Assembly (NCBI GenBank): GCA_934102255.1
Contig: CAKOSN010000014.1
Span: forward strand, 1 to 45,381
Length of the DNA: 45,381 nucleotides
DNA from: an uncultured Bacilli bacterium
GTDB lineage: Bacteria; Bacillota_I; Bacilli_A; RF39; UBA660
Direction of reading: 5' to 3'
Below the pieces are notes generated by a model. It saw nothing but the letters and a program-made list of their open reading frames with translations, was not told where the DNA came from and searched no databases. The position numbers were made by a program, and so were the translations under genes. Positions within the stretch are counted from its first letter, which is position 1, and every line of letters starts with the position of its first letter. Below are positions 36,195 to 43,421 of this stretch, piece by piece.

Positions 36195-39100
36195 TTATCA
36201 CCATCATAATTTTTGGTCTTCTCTTTTAATCCGGTTACTGAGGTGAATTTAAAAGTACCACCAGTTACGTTAATGCCAGAAAGGCGACCAATTCTATCAC
36301 TTAAACCAAATTCTTTTAAATTACCATTTTTACTGTTACAATGATAAATCAATAATAGTTGTTTAATTATGTTAGCTAGTTGTTCGAATGAACATTCTGT
36401 TAAATTTATACTTTCTTGAATCTTTGTTATGTCTTTAGAAAATAAAGGGTATTCTTTCTTTATCTCAAATAAGTAATTGATAAAAGTAATTGCATTTTCC
36501 GTATCCAAAGATGTTATATCATCATATTTATTTTTGTAAACTTTATTTAAAGCATATTTACATTTTTTCATTAATTCTTTTTTTACTTTTAATTGATGAG
36601 CATTAGACAATTCACAATTCTTATTAGCAACACTGTATCCTTTTATATAAGTTTCTTGACCATCACGAATTATTTTAGTATCAAATGGTATATTGTCTTT
36701 TAGGATTTCAATATCATTTAAATCTTTTAAGCTTAAATGTTCTTTAATAAAATCAAATTTTACTTTAGCATCTTTATTGTTAGCAATATTCATAGGAATT
36801 CCGATTAGCTTAATCTTTTTACCATATTTTACTAAAGTCAAATAAGATGTTTCTACATTAGAATAACCACCATATATTTCAGTTGGCATGTTTTCTTTTA
36901 TCTTGACATTGCCTTTGCCTCTTTTATAAATTGTTTCTTTATAAAGCTTGCCTGTTCTTATTTCTGTTTTTCTACTAACCAAAATATCATTTCTATACAA
37001 CGTATCTTCAATTAAATCATTAAACTCTTTAGCGTTAAATAGTAATTCTCCAGTTTCCTCTTTTATTAACCTTGGGGCAATTTCAGCAAAAGCACTTTGG
37101 AATTCTTCATCTAGACTATTAACTACAATACCATAATGCAACCTCTTGTAATCTGCATTTTTTATTAATTTTTCGTTAAATTCATTTATCTTATTATAAT
37201 CTAAATCATAATGCAAATATTTTTCTTGATAGCTTCCAAGAGTTGCGGCAAGGTAGGCATCGTGAGTGTGATGATAGTCATTTATATCTCTAAATTTAAA
37301 TAAATCATATTTATCACGATAACTATGAGAAATATTGGCTTTTAAATAAACTATCTTTGTTTTAGGATAAAAATAATTTAAAATATTAGCAACGTGTTTA
37401 GTTATTTGTCTTGTTTCAACCAACTGTCTATTAATGAATCCTTTAATATCATCTTCGTTGTAACTCTTTCTTGTTAAATTATAAAACTTCTTGTTGGTCA
37501 TTAACTTATTATTTTTTAATCTTATCCAGATACTCTTAGTAAAATCATTTCTAAATTCTTTTGGCAAAACTAATGAAGCACCCTTTTTTTGATTGCAACT
37601 GCGACATACTAATACCCTATTATCCCAGGAATTATCTTTAATCAAAGTTCTTGGTAAGATATGGTCTATTTCATATAAGCTATTTTTAGTATTTAAATCA
37701 TCAACATTAATTGGTTTTCCACAATATAAACATTTACTTTCTTGTAAATAATACAAATATAACCTATCAGTATCGATTTTTTCTTCTTTAGCTAATTCTT
37801 TCTTTAAAATTTTATAATTGCTATCTACTTCATCTTTAATATTGTCATACAATTTTTGTAAATACTTCTTACGGTCATCTTTTCTCACCTTTTTCTCATC
37901 ACCACGGGCCATTTCTACCATTATATTTTTAGGTTCATAACCCATATAGTCCGTTATTTCTTTAACAACTTTTAAAGCTTGATAAATGCCTCTTTTGGTA
38001 GCAGGTGATGTTGCTAAGTTTTCTACAACATCATATGATAATTCTTTGTTAGTAGTTTTTTCTATCTTATTTTCTTTAGCAATTAATTTTTGAAAATTGT
38101 ATTTATCATTGTTAATAATTTGCATGAAGTTTTCATCGGTCTCATACATTAAATCCATTATGGACTTTGGAATATTTGTTTCTTTATCTAAAACTCTAAT
38201 GTCTAATAATAATTTTCTAGATAAACGACCCCAACCACTATATTTTTTATTTAAAATATTTTTAACTTGATTACTATTTAATTCAGGATAGGCATTTTCT
38301 ACTTTTCTCTTTAAGATATCCTTATCATCAAAAATAGTTATCCATTCAATAATTTTTTCGGCATCATTAGTATTATAACTTGTTCCTTCAAATATACCAT
38401 TTTTTCCAAAGAAATCTATATAGCTTTGCATGTTATTAGCAAATTTGCCATCAGCTGAATAACCGGTAATTTTTAATTCACTTTCATAGAAATTGTAATC
38501 TAATGTATTAAGTAAAAAATCTCTAAATTTATTTTCGGTAATGGAACCAGTAGTCTGCATAAATAATTCTTCAATTATTCTATGTTGCTCGTCTTGTGTC
38601 AAATGGTCGCCATTTATCTTAATTTGTTTTAACTCATTTAAAACTTTGAACTCAGAATAAAGAATAGAATTGTTAGGTAAAGCTTCCTCATCTAAAAGAT
38701 AAGTACAATGAGATATCATTCTTCTAATAAATATTTCGGCTGTTTTATCTAAATCAACTATCTTTTTAAAATTATAAGGATTAATATGTTCATGTTCCAT
38801 ACCTTCATTTCTAATCATCCAAGCATTATTAGATTGGCTGCTAGACACTAAAGGACCAACAAAATATGGTATTTTAAACTCTAATAATCGTACTAATCTA
38901 TATGTTTCATCATCGGTTTTATTTAATAAGAATGGGTAGTACTTACCTTGATTTTTAATGATACTAATTAACTCATCCTTATTTAACTGATATGGATACT
39001 TACCATTTTCTTTACTCGTGATTCTTGGTAATACTTCATTATTTTCTAAGCGTTTTAAAAAGTCGCTATCATTAATAATAAAATTATCAGTATTGATATA

Positions 39101-40234
39101 CTTTTTTATTTCTTTAAGAAAATCAGTTGTTTCTAGTTTGTTATGAACATATAAATCATATAAACATAGGTCTTTATCATCTTTAACAACTTTCTTACTT
39201 CTAAATATTTTATTATATATTTTTCTATCACAACTAAATGTATCTTTTAATAATTTTAAGTCCTTTTTATGTTGATTATATCTTTCAACCATCAAACCTG
39301 ATATTGTTGTTTCTTTGCTACCACCAAAAATCTTTTTTAAGAAAACCATATCATATAATTCTTTTAATTGTTCTAAAATTTCTAAATAATCATTAAGTAA
39401 AGACTCTAAATCACCGACTTTATCTTCAAAATCAGTACCGTCAAAACTTAAAGATACATCATTATCAGTTTCTAAATTAAATAACTTTTTCGCACTAAAT
39501 TTATTACCAATAATTAGTTTACAAAATTCACTTATAAAATTTTTATTTAGTGAGTAACTTGCTAATTCGCTTGTTAGTTTAACTTTTAAATCATTTTTGG
39601 ATTGTTCACTAAAAATATTAGCTATCTGTTTATAATTAATATTATTTAGACATTCTTCTGAAATATCTAATTCATTGACTTCTTCGCTTAATGATAAAAA
39701 TATCTCTTTAAGTTTATTATCTATATTTAAATCATTGACACTAAATGAGTTACCTTCGTATATAAAGTTGCCACGATATTTAATAATATGGTGAATAGCA
39801 AGATAAACTAATCTAATATCCATTTGTTCTTTAGAATTCATTAGTTTTTGACGCAAATGATAAATAGTTGGATACTCTTTGTTGTATTTTCTAATTGCTT
39901 GTTCATCTTCCATGCTAATTAATATGGTCTTATTGTTTATGTCTTTTGAGTTATATTTGCTTTCTTCTAATTTTTGAAAGAAAGTACTGTCAACTTTGCT
40001 AATTTCCTGTTCAAATTCATTTTGTAAAAGTTTTATTCTTTCTCTTCTTCGGTCATATCGACGTCTTGTTCCTCTCTTGGCTCTTCTATCCTCAGCTTTT
40101 TGCGCTTCCTCAAAAAGTCTTACTCCCCATAGTGATTTGCCACCTTTTCTCATGACTTTATTTGTTGCATCATTTACAACTGCCCAGCCAACTGATGATG
40201 TTCCGATATCTAACCCTATGTTATAATTTTCCAT
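36191..40234 (-). CDS. cas9: CRISPR RNA-guided endonuclease Cas9 (type II-A)
   Basis: Cas9 cuts DNA matched by the crRNA:tracrRNA guide. Its 1347 residues are close to S. pyogenes Cas9. RuvC-I has Asp9 (IGLDIGTSSVGW); the Arg-rich bridge helix is at ~50-75; RuvC-II has Glu774 (IMVEMARG). The HNH domain has His858 (YEIDHILPRTLIKD) and Asn872, and unlike SpyCas9 carries two Cys pairs (CLYC 835-838, CRSC 877-880) likely to bind zinc. RuvC-III has His989/Asp992 (YHHTHDAY). YGGY (1121-1124) and TSVTGL near the end mark the PAM-interacting domain. AGGAGGT lies 6 bases before the ATG. All nuclease residues are intact, so it should be active. Confidence 0.98.
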   Translation of the reverse strand: MENYNIGLDIGTSSVGWAVVNDATNKVMRKGGKSLWGVRLFEEAQKAEDRRAKRGTRRRYDRRRERIKLLQNEFEQEISKVDSTFFQKLEESKYNSKDINNKTILISMEDEQAIRKYNKEYPTIYHLRQKLMNSKEQMDIRLVYLAIHHIIKYRGNFIYEGNSFSVNDLNIDNKLKEIFLSLSEEVNELDISEECLNNINYKQIANIFSEQSKNDLKVKLTSELASYSLNKNFISEFCKLIIGNKFSAKKLFNLETDNDVSLSFDGTDFEDKVGDLESLLNDYLEILEQLKELYDMVFLKKIFGGSKETTISGLMVERYNQHKKDLKLLKDTFSCDRKIYNKIFRSKKVVKDDKDLCLYDLYVHNKLETTDFLKEIKKYINTDNFIINDSDFLKRLENNEVLPRITSKENGKYPYQLNKDELISIIKNQGKYYPFLLNKTDDETYRLVRLLEFKIPYFVGPLVSSSQSNNAWMIRNEGMEHEHINPYNFKKIVDLDKTAEIFIRRMISHCTYLLDEEALPNNSILYSEFKVLNELKQIKINGDHLTQDEQHRIIEELFMQTTGSITENKFRDFLLNTLDYNFYESELKITGYSADGKFANNMQSYIDFFGKNGIFEGTSYNTNDAEKIIEWITIFDDKDILKRKVENAYPELNSNQVKNILNKKYSGWGRLSRKLLLDIRVLDKETNIPKSIMDLMYETDENFMQIINNDKYNFQKLIAKENKIEKTTNKELSYDVVENLATSPATKRGIYQALKVVKEITDYMGYEPKNIMVEMARGDEKKVRKDDRKKYLQKLYDNIKDEVDSNYKILKKELAKEEKIDTDRLYLYYLQESKCLYCGKPINVDDLNTKNSLYEIDHILPRTLIKDNSWDNRVLVCRSCNQKKGASLVLPKEFRNDFTKSIWIRLKNNKLMTNKKFYNLTRKSYNEDDIKGFINRQLVETRQITKHVANILNYFYPKTKIVYLKANISHSYRDKYDLFKFRDINDYHHTHDAYLAATLGSYQEKYLHYDLDYNKINEFNEKLIKNADYKRLHYGIVVNSLDEEFQSAFAEIAPRLIKEETGELLFNAKEFNDLIEDTLYRNDILVSRKTEIRTGKLYKETIYKRGKGNVKIKENMPTEIYGGYSNVETSYLTLVKYGKKIKLIGIPMNIANNKDAKVKFDFIKEHLSLKDLNDIEILKDNIPFDTKIIRDGQETYIKGYSVANKNCELSNAHQLKVKKELMKKCKYALNKVYKNKYDDITSLDTENAITFINYLFEIKKEYPLFSKDITKIQESINLTECSFEQLANIIKQLLLIYHCNSKNGNLKEFGLSDRIGRLSGINVTGGTFKFTSVTGLKEKTKNYDGDK

Positions 40235-40262
40235 TGACTTACCTCCTACTTTTTGGTACTAT
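40234..40262 (+). promoter_or_regulatory. promoter of the tracrRNA, starting at the cas9 start codon
   Basis: The -35 TTGACT (40234-40239), a 17-base spacer and the -10 TACTAT (40257-40262) lie on the + strand; the start is expected near 40269. The first base of the -35 is the first base of the cas9 start codon, and the spacer contains the cas9 ribosome binding site on the other strand. Confidence 0.75.
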
Positions 40263-40268
40263 TAAATT

Positions 40269-40356
40269 GTCTTAATACCATTTAAGATGACATAGAGAGT
40301 TAAAATAAAGGTTTACCCTAAATGATTTGCAGCTGTTTAGACAGCTCATTTTTTTA
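40269..40356 (+). ncRNA. tracrRNA
   Basis: The RNA starts with an anti-repeat (about 40272-40307) that pairs with nearly the whole CRISPR repeat: an upper helix with one G-G mismatch, a central bulge (repeat GUU against AGAG), and a lower stem formed by UUAAAAU with GUUUUA. Then come a short nexus hairpin (AGG/CCU, 40309-40319), a linker and a terminator stem AGCTGT/ACAGCT (40331-40346) followed by T7. This is the II-A tracrRNA layout: bulged duplex, nexus, terminal hairpin. It is transcribed against cas9 and its processing would need host RNase III. Confidence 0.88.
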
Positions 40357-40378
40357 CTCTTTTGTCTTCTTAATTTAA

Positions 40379-40406
40379 ATTATAACATCTTTTCTTTTGA
40401 AGGCAA
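40379..40406 (-). promoter_or_regulatory. promoter of the cas9-cas1-cas2-csn2 operon
   Basis: The minus strand has -35 TTGCCT (40401-40406), a 16-base spacer and -10 TATAAT with an extended TG (40379-40384). The expected start is near 40372, giving a leader of about 137 bases that covers the complement of the entire tracrRNA. The -35 abuts the T-tract of the upstream permease terminator. Confidence 0.65.
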
Positions 40407-40428
40407 GAAAAAAAGCCGATTAACGACT
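40406..40428 (-). terminator. terminator of the metal permease gene
   Basis: The minus strand reads AGTCG, TTAAT, CGGCT, then a run of T, ten bases after the gene's stop codon. Confidence 0.75.
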
Positions 40429-40437
40429 TAATACTAA

Positions 40438-41268
40438 TTAAAAAGCAATATGTAAAATATTTAAGATAATACCAACTGCAATACTGATAAGATAAGTTAA
40501 ACCGATAATAGTTAGGTTTTCTTTTTTATTCTTATTAGTTTTAAATAGAATTACTAAAGCTATACCAGAATTGGTTAAAAGACCACTTATCATGGAACCA
40601 AAAGATATAGATGATGCTAGATATAATTTAGTAATAACTATACTTGAAGCACAATTAGGTATTAAACCAATAAGACTAGTAACAATAGGGCTTAAGAAAC
40701 TATTTTGTAAGAAAATATTATTTAGAATACTATTTAGACTGAATTCAAAAATGAAATTTAGAACAATATTAATAATTAATATAAATAAAGTAATATTTAA
40801 AGTATGTTTAAAAGCTGATATTAAAATATGTTCTTCACAATGACAATGTTCTTCTTCACAAACTTCGTAATGTGTTTTTATTTTTTTAGGTTTAACTAAA
40901 TCAATTACGAAACCACTTATTAAACCAACAATAAATTTAATACCAATAATAATTAAAATTAATTTAATACTAACCTTTTCGCTTAGAAGTATTGGTATCA
41001 TTTCATCACTAGTAGCTAAAAAAACACTAATTAAAGTACCCATAGTAATGATACCTGTTACATATAAATTTGTTGCGATGCTAGCAATACCACATTGAGG
41101 AATAGTACCCAGTAAACTGCCAAATAAAGGTCCTAGATGCCCTGCTTTCTCTAGCTTTTGATTAGAGTTAATTTTGTGTTCTAAAATTTCTATTATAATA
41201 AAGGATATAAGTAAAAAAGGAAATACTTTTATAGTATCAATTAACCCGTCTAATATCACATCTAACAT
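40438..41268 (-). CDS. ArsP_2-type multi-pass heavy-metal permease (putative)
   Basis: This polytopic membrane protein has about eight to ten helices. Two similar halves each carry a G-x-[IL]-P-x-C motif in a helix (LGTIPQCGIAS near 60; IGLIPNCASS near 210), a pattern of the ArsP/YraQ-related permeases (ArsP_2, PF11449) annotated as metal or arsenic exporters. The loop between the halves contains a metal-ligand cluster, CEEEHCHCEEH (~137-147), consistent with binding a soft metal. The ATG at 41268 is chosen; a GTG nine bases upstream is in frame but lacks a ribosome binding site. It has its own promoter and terminator. The substrate (Mn, As or other) is undetermined. Confidence 0.8.
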   Translation of the reverse strand: MLDVILDGLIDTIKVFPFLLISFIIIEILEHKINSNQKLEKAGHLGPLFGSLLGTIPQCGIASIATNLYVTGIITMGTLISVFLATSDEMIPILLSEKVSIKLILIIIGIKFIVGLISGFVIDLVKPKKIKTHYEVCEEEHCHCEEHILISAFKHTLNITLFILIINIVLNFIFEFSLNSILNNIFLQNSFLSPIVTSLIGLIPNCASSIVITKLYLASSISFGSMISGLLTNSGIALVILFKTNKNKKENLTIIGLTYLISIAVGIILNILHIAF

Positions 41269-41292
41269 TAAAACCACTTCTTTCGTAAGAAG

Positions 41293-41321
41293 ATTATATA
41301 TTAAATACGCAAAAAACGCAA
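41293..41321 (-). promoter_or_regulatory. promoter of the metal permease gene
   Basis: The minus strand has -35 TTGCGT (41316-41321), a 17-base spacer and -10 TATAAT (41293-41298). Confidence 0.65.
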
Positions 41322-41330
41322 GATAAGTAC

Positions 41331-41359
41331 TTGCAATAATTTAATGTTTGTGTTAGAAT
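41331..41359 (+). promoter_or_regulatory. promoter of tRNA-Lys
   Basis: The -35 TTGCAA (41331-41336), a 17-base spacer and -10 TAGAAT (41354-41359) lie 22 bases before the tRNA. Confidence 0.65.
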
Positions 41360-41381
41360 TTTTCTTGTACGAACGGAAAAT

Positions 41382-41457
41382 GTCTCCTTAGCTCAGTTGG
41401 TAGAGCAACTGACTCTTAATCAGTGGGTCTAGGGTTCGAATCCCTAAGGGGACACCA
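41382..41457 (+). tRNA. tRNA-Lys (anticodon CTT)
   Basis: 76 bases including an encoded CCA. The acceptor GTCTCCT/AGGGGAC has one G-T pair. The anticodon stem ACTGA/TCAGT carries the loop CTCTTAA, giving anticodon CTT (reads AAG). The T-arm is GGTTCGAATCC. All arms fold normally. It has its own promoter and terminator. Confidence 0.97.
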
Positions 41458-41469
41458 TTTTGAATTTAT

Positions 41470-41493
41470 ACCCTGTGTTTACGGGGTTTTTTT
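41470..41493 (+). terminator. terminator after tRNA-Lys
   Basis: ACCCTGT, GTTT, ACGGGGT (7-bp stem), then TTTTTT. Confidence 0.75.
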
Positions 41494-41545
41494 AATGCTA
41501 AAATTTAAGGAAACACACTTTGAAACACATTTTTTAATTAAATTA

Positions 41546-41574
41546 TTGTTTATTAAATTAAGGTATGATAAAAT
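41546..41574 (+). promoter_or_regulatory. promoter of tRNA-Thr
   Basis: TTGTTT (41546-41551), a 17-base spacer and TAAAAT (41569-41574), 25 bases before the tRNA. Confidence 0.5.
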
Positions 41575-41599
41575 GTTTGTAGTCAAAAAATTATTACCC

Positions 41600-41675
41600 G
41601 CCGAAGTAGCACAACTGGTAGTGCAGCTGAATCGTAATCAGAAGGTTGGGGGTTCAAGTCCCTTCTTTGGCACCA
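41600..41675 (+). tRNA. tRNA-Thr (anticodon CGT)
   Basis: 76 bases including CCA. The acceptor is GCCGAAG/CTTTGGC and the D-stem GCAC/GTGC. The anticodon loop ATCGTAA gives CGT, which reads ACG (Thr). The anticodon stem has only four good pairs (CTGA/TCAG) with a G27-A43 mismatch, and the T-stem contains two G-T pairs, so it is weaker than its neighbours. Confidence 0.9.
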
Positions 41676-41685
41676 TTTATTTAAG

Positions 41686-41707
41686 ACAATCGGTTGATTG
41701 TTTTTTT
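41686..41707 (+). terminator. terminator after tRNA-Thr
   Basis: ACAATC, GGTT, GATTGT, then a T-run. Confidence 0.75.
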
Positions 41708-41710
41708 ATT

Positions 41711-41738
41711 TTGTTTTAATTTGTTACTATGTTATACT
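41711..41738 (+). promoter_or_regulatory. promoter of the 257-codon gene
   Basis: TTGTTT (41711-41716), a 16-base spacer and TGT-TATACT (hexamer 41733-41738, extended -10). The -35 lies just past the T-tract of the tRNA-Thr terminator. Confidence 0.55.
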
Positions 41739-41761
41739 AAAATAGAAATTAAGATTTAATT

Positions 41762-41825
41762 AAGGAGGAAATGATTATCATCAGCATTAAAATTATTTAT
41801 AACTGATAGTAATCATAAAAAAACT
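41762..41825 (+). promoter_or_regulatory. leader with hairpin between Shine-Dalgarno and start codon
   Basis: A perfect AAGGAGG (41762-41768) is 57 bases from the ATG at 41826. In between, ATGATTATCATCAG (41771-41784) pairs with CTGATAGTAATCAT (41803-41816) except for a 2-base internal mismatch. Folding would leave 11 bases between Shine-Dalgarno and ATG. The first base of the stem also starts an 11-codon open frame (ATG 41771, TGA 41804-41806), so a leader peptide is the alternative. Confidence 0.55.
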
Positions 41826-42599
41826 ATGAAAGAACGTGAATTTATAGAGTTTCAAAAACGATATGAGAAATTTCAAAAGAATAACTTACCTACTCCTTTC
41901 TTTGATGATGAAAGACAAACTTTTGAGTACGTTTACTATTCTTATCGTTTTTTTAATAATGATAATAAGAAATATCCAGAAATTAATCATATGCTTACCG
42001 ATGCCTTAGCCAATATAGCATTTACAGGGTTATATTATTCTTTTAATTGTAAAGAAATTGCCTATACTAAGGACGGTGTAAAAATTACATTCGGACATAG
42101 TCATGCCCATTCGTTTGAAGAAGTTGTCAGCTGTTTATACGATTTTCCTGAATCATTTAGTATTCCAAAAGAAGATGAAAAGTTTTATAGTGAGCAAGAA
42201 TTACATTATTTAAGAAGAGTACAAAAATACTTATTGTTTATTGGTTTAAAAGACATTGGAGAAACTAGAAAAATTCCAGTAAGTAGATATAGAAATAAAA
42301 ATCAGGAAAAATATGCCAATCTTAGAATATATCGTGTTAATAATTCTATTTTAGAACAAATGTTGATTAAAAAAGTAAATTTTATGGCGTTTAAATGGTT
42401 TCCCAGTCATAGTAATGGTTTTTCTATTGATAGAAAATGCTTAATTGCTGACGAAGAAGATAATATAAAACTATTCATAGAATTTACTAGTGAAAAAACA
42501 AAGTTATATAAGGAAATAAAGAATGTTTATCCAAAAAAGGATTTTAAAGATGATGATAAAGTATCTATTGAATATTTCAAGATTTTAAAAGAATTTTAA
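41826..42599 (+). CDS. hypothetical cytosolic protein, 257 residues
   Basis: This protein is not recognised. It is rich in Lys, Phe, Tyr and Glu, with no signal peptide or membrane helix. A His cluster, FGHSHAHSFEEV (~89-100), could bind a metal. No nuclease or kinase motif was seen. There is no ribosome binding site directly before the ATG; the strong AAGGAGG lies 57 bases upstream across a hairpin (see leader). The gene is monocistronic, flanked by tRNA-Thr with its terminator and by a hairpin shared with the convergent NERD gene. Confidence 0.75.
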   Translation: MKEREFIEFQKRYEKFQKNNLPTPFFDDERQTFEYVYYSYRFFNNDNKKYPEINHMLTDALANIAFTGLYYSFNCKEIAYTKDGVKITFGHSHAHSFEEVVSCLYDFPESFSIPKEDEKFYSEQELHYLRRVQKYLLFIGLKDIGETRKIPVSRYRNKNQEKYANLRIYRVNNSILEQMLIKKVNFMAFKWFPSHSNGFSIDRKCLIADEEDNIKLFIEFTSEKTKLYKEIKNVYPKKDFKDDDKVSIEYFKILKEF

Positions 42600-42612
42600 A
42601 GAAGAAGTTTTT

Positions 42613-42645
42613 AAAAGTATTAACGGCATTGGTTAATACTTTTTT
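42613..42645. terminator. terminator between convergent genes
   Basis: AAAAGTATTAAC (42613-42624) and GTTAATACTTTT (42632-42643) form a 12-bp stem with a 7-base loop, followed by T. The stop codon of the NERD gene (42620-42622) lies inside the stem. Confidence 0.8.
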
Positions 42646-43402
42646 CTTGGGTATATTTACACTTAGGATAGTTGCTGCATCCTATGAATTCGCCATATTT
42701 ACCATTTTTTAAAACTAAGGTACCACCACATTTTGGACACTTTAAAATATTTTCTTCTTGTTTCCTTGATTTTACTTCTTTGGCATATTTAATATGCTTA
42801 TGACGAGTCTCATAGTCAGTAATGTTAGAATTTGTTAACATCTCTGCCAGTTTTTCTGGTTCTTCTATAATTTTATTTTGATAACTTTTAATAATTTCTA
42901 CTAAATTATAATTTCTAGCAACTGGTATTTTAGATTTTACATTTACTTTAGCTGTACTGGGAATACAAATAATAGGAATAAATTTATCTTGAGGTAGATT
43001 TAATTTTTGACTAAGAGCAATAACATGTCCGTAATTTTGATGTATAGGATTGTTAATATAAATTTTTTTACGTCCTGCTTTTAGACACCAATTCTTATCG
43101 TATTCACTGCCGGTTATATAACCATTATATTGCTTAGTTTCAATTACAAAGATACCATATTTACTAATAATTACATGGTCGATTTGATGAGTAATACCGT
43201 CAACTTCAACCATGATATTATTTAAAATTTTATATTCATTTTTATCTAGTTTAAGAAGGGCTTCTTTAGTCCATAACTCCCCCATAAAGCCAACAATTTT
43301 TTTATAAAAAAGGACGGCTATAATAACGGCTATAATAAATAACCAGAATAAAGGATTTTTTAGAAATATTCCTTCAGTTAATTGCCAAACAAACTTATCC
43401 AT
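42620..43402 (-). CDS. NERD-domain protein with C-terminal topoisomerase-type zinc ribbon
   Basis: An N-terminal membrane helix (~17-33, PLFWLFIIAVIIAVLFY) anchors a NERD (nuclease-related) domain, with D75 in IDHVII and E88/K90 in IFVIETKQYNG, the D...ExK arrangement of restriction-endonuclease-like folds. W105 and the NPIHQNYGHV stretch are also typical. A zinc ribbon (Cys222, Cys225, Cys242, Cys248; CPKCGG and GCSNYPKC) matches the C4 finger of topoisomerase I. A nuclease or DNA-binding role is likely, but the substrate is unknown. AGGAA lies 7 bases before the ATG. It is 19 bases downstream of an anchored unknown, probably one operon. Confidence 0.9.
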   Translation of the reverse strand: MDKFVWQLTEGIFLKNPLFWLFIIAVIIAVLFYKKIVGFMGELWTKEALLKLDKNEYKILNNIMVEVDGITHQIDHVIISKYGIFVIETKQYNGYITGSEYDKNWCLKAGRKKIYINNPIHQNYGHVIALSQKLNLPQDKFIPIICIPSTAKVNVKSKIPVARNYNLVEIIKSYQNKIIEEPEKLAEMLTNSNITDYETRHKHIKYAKEVKSRKQEENILKCPKCGGTLVLKNGKYGEFIGCSNYPKCKYTQEKSINQCR

Positions 43403-43421
43403 GATTTTTTCCTATCTAGTT

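Noticed and set aside
36948..40226. Short frames antisense to cas9
   Set aside because: No ribosome binding sites and no recognisable products; they are by-products of cas9 codon use.
36191..40234. Inactivated Cas9
   Set aside because: All expected catalytic residues (Asp9, Glu774, His858, Asn872, His989, Asp992) are present and the frame is intact.
41423..41719. A 98-codon + strand frame
   Set aside because: It runs through tRNA-Lys, its terminator and tRNA-Thr, so it is not a gene.
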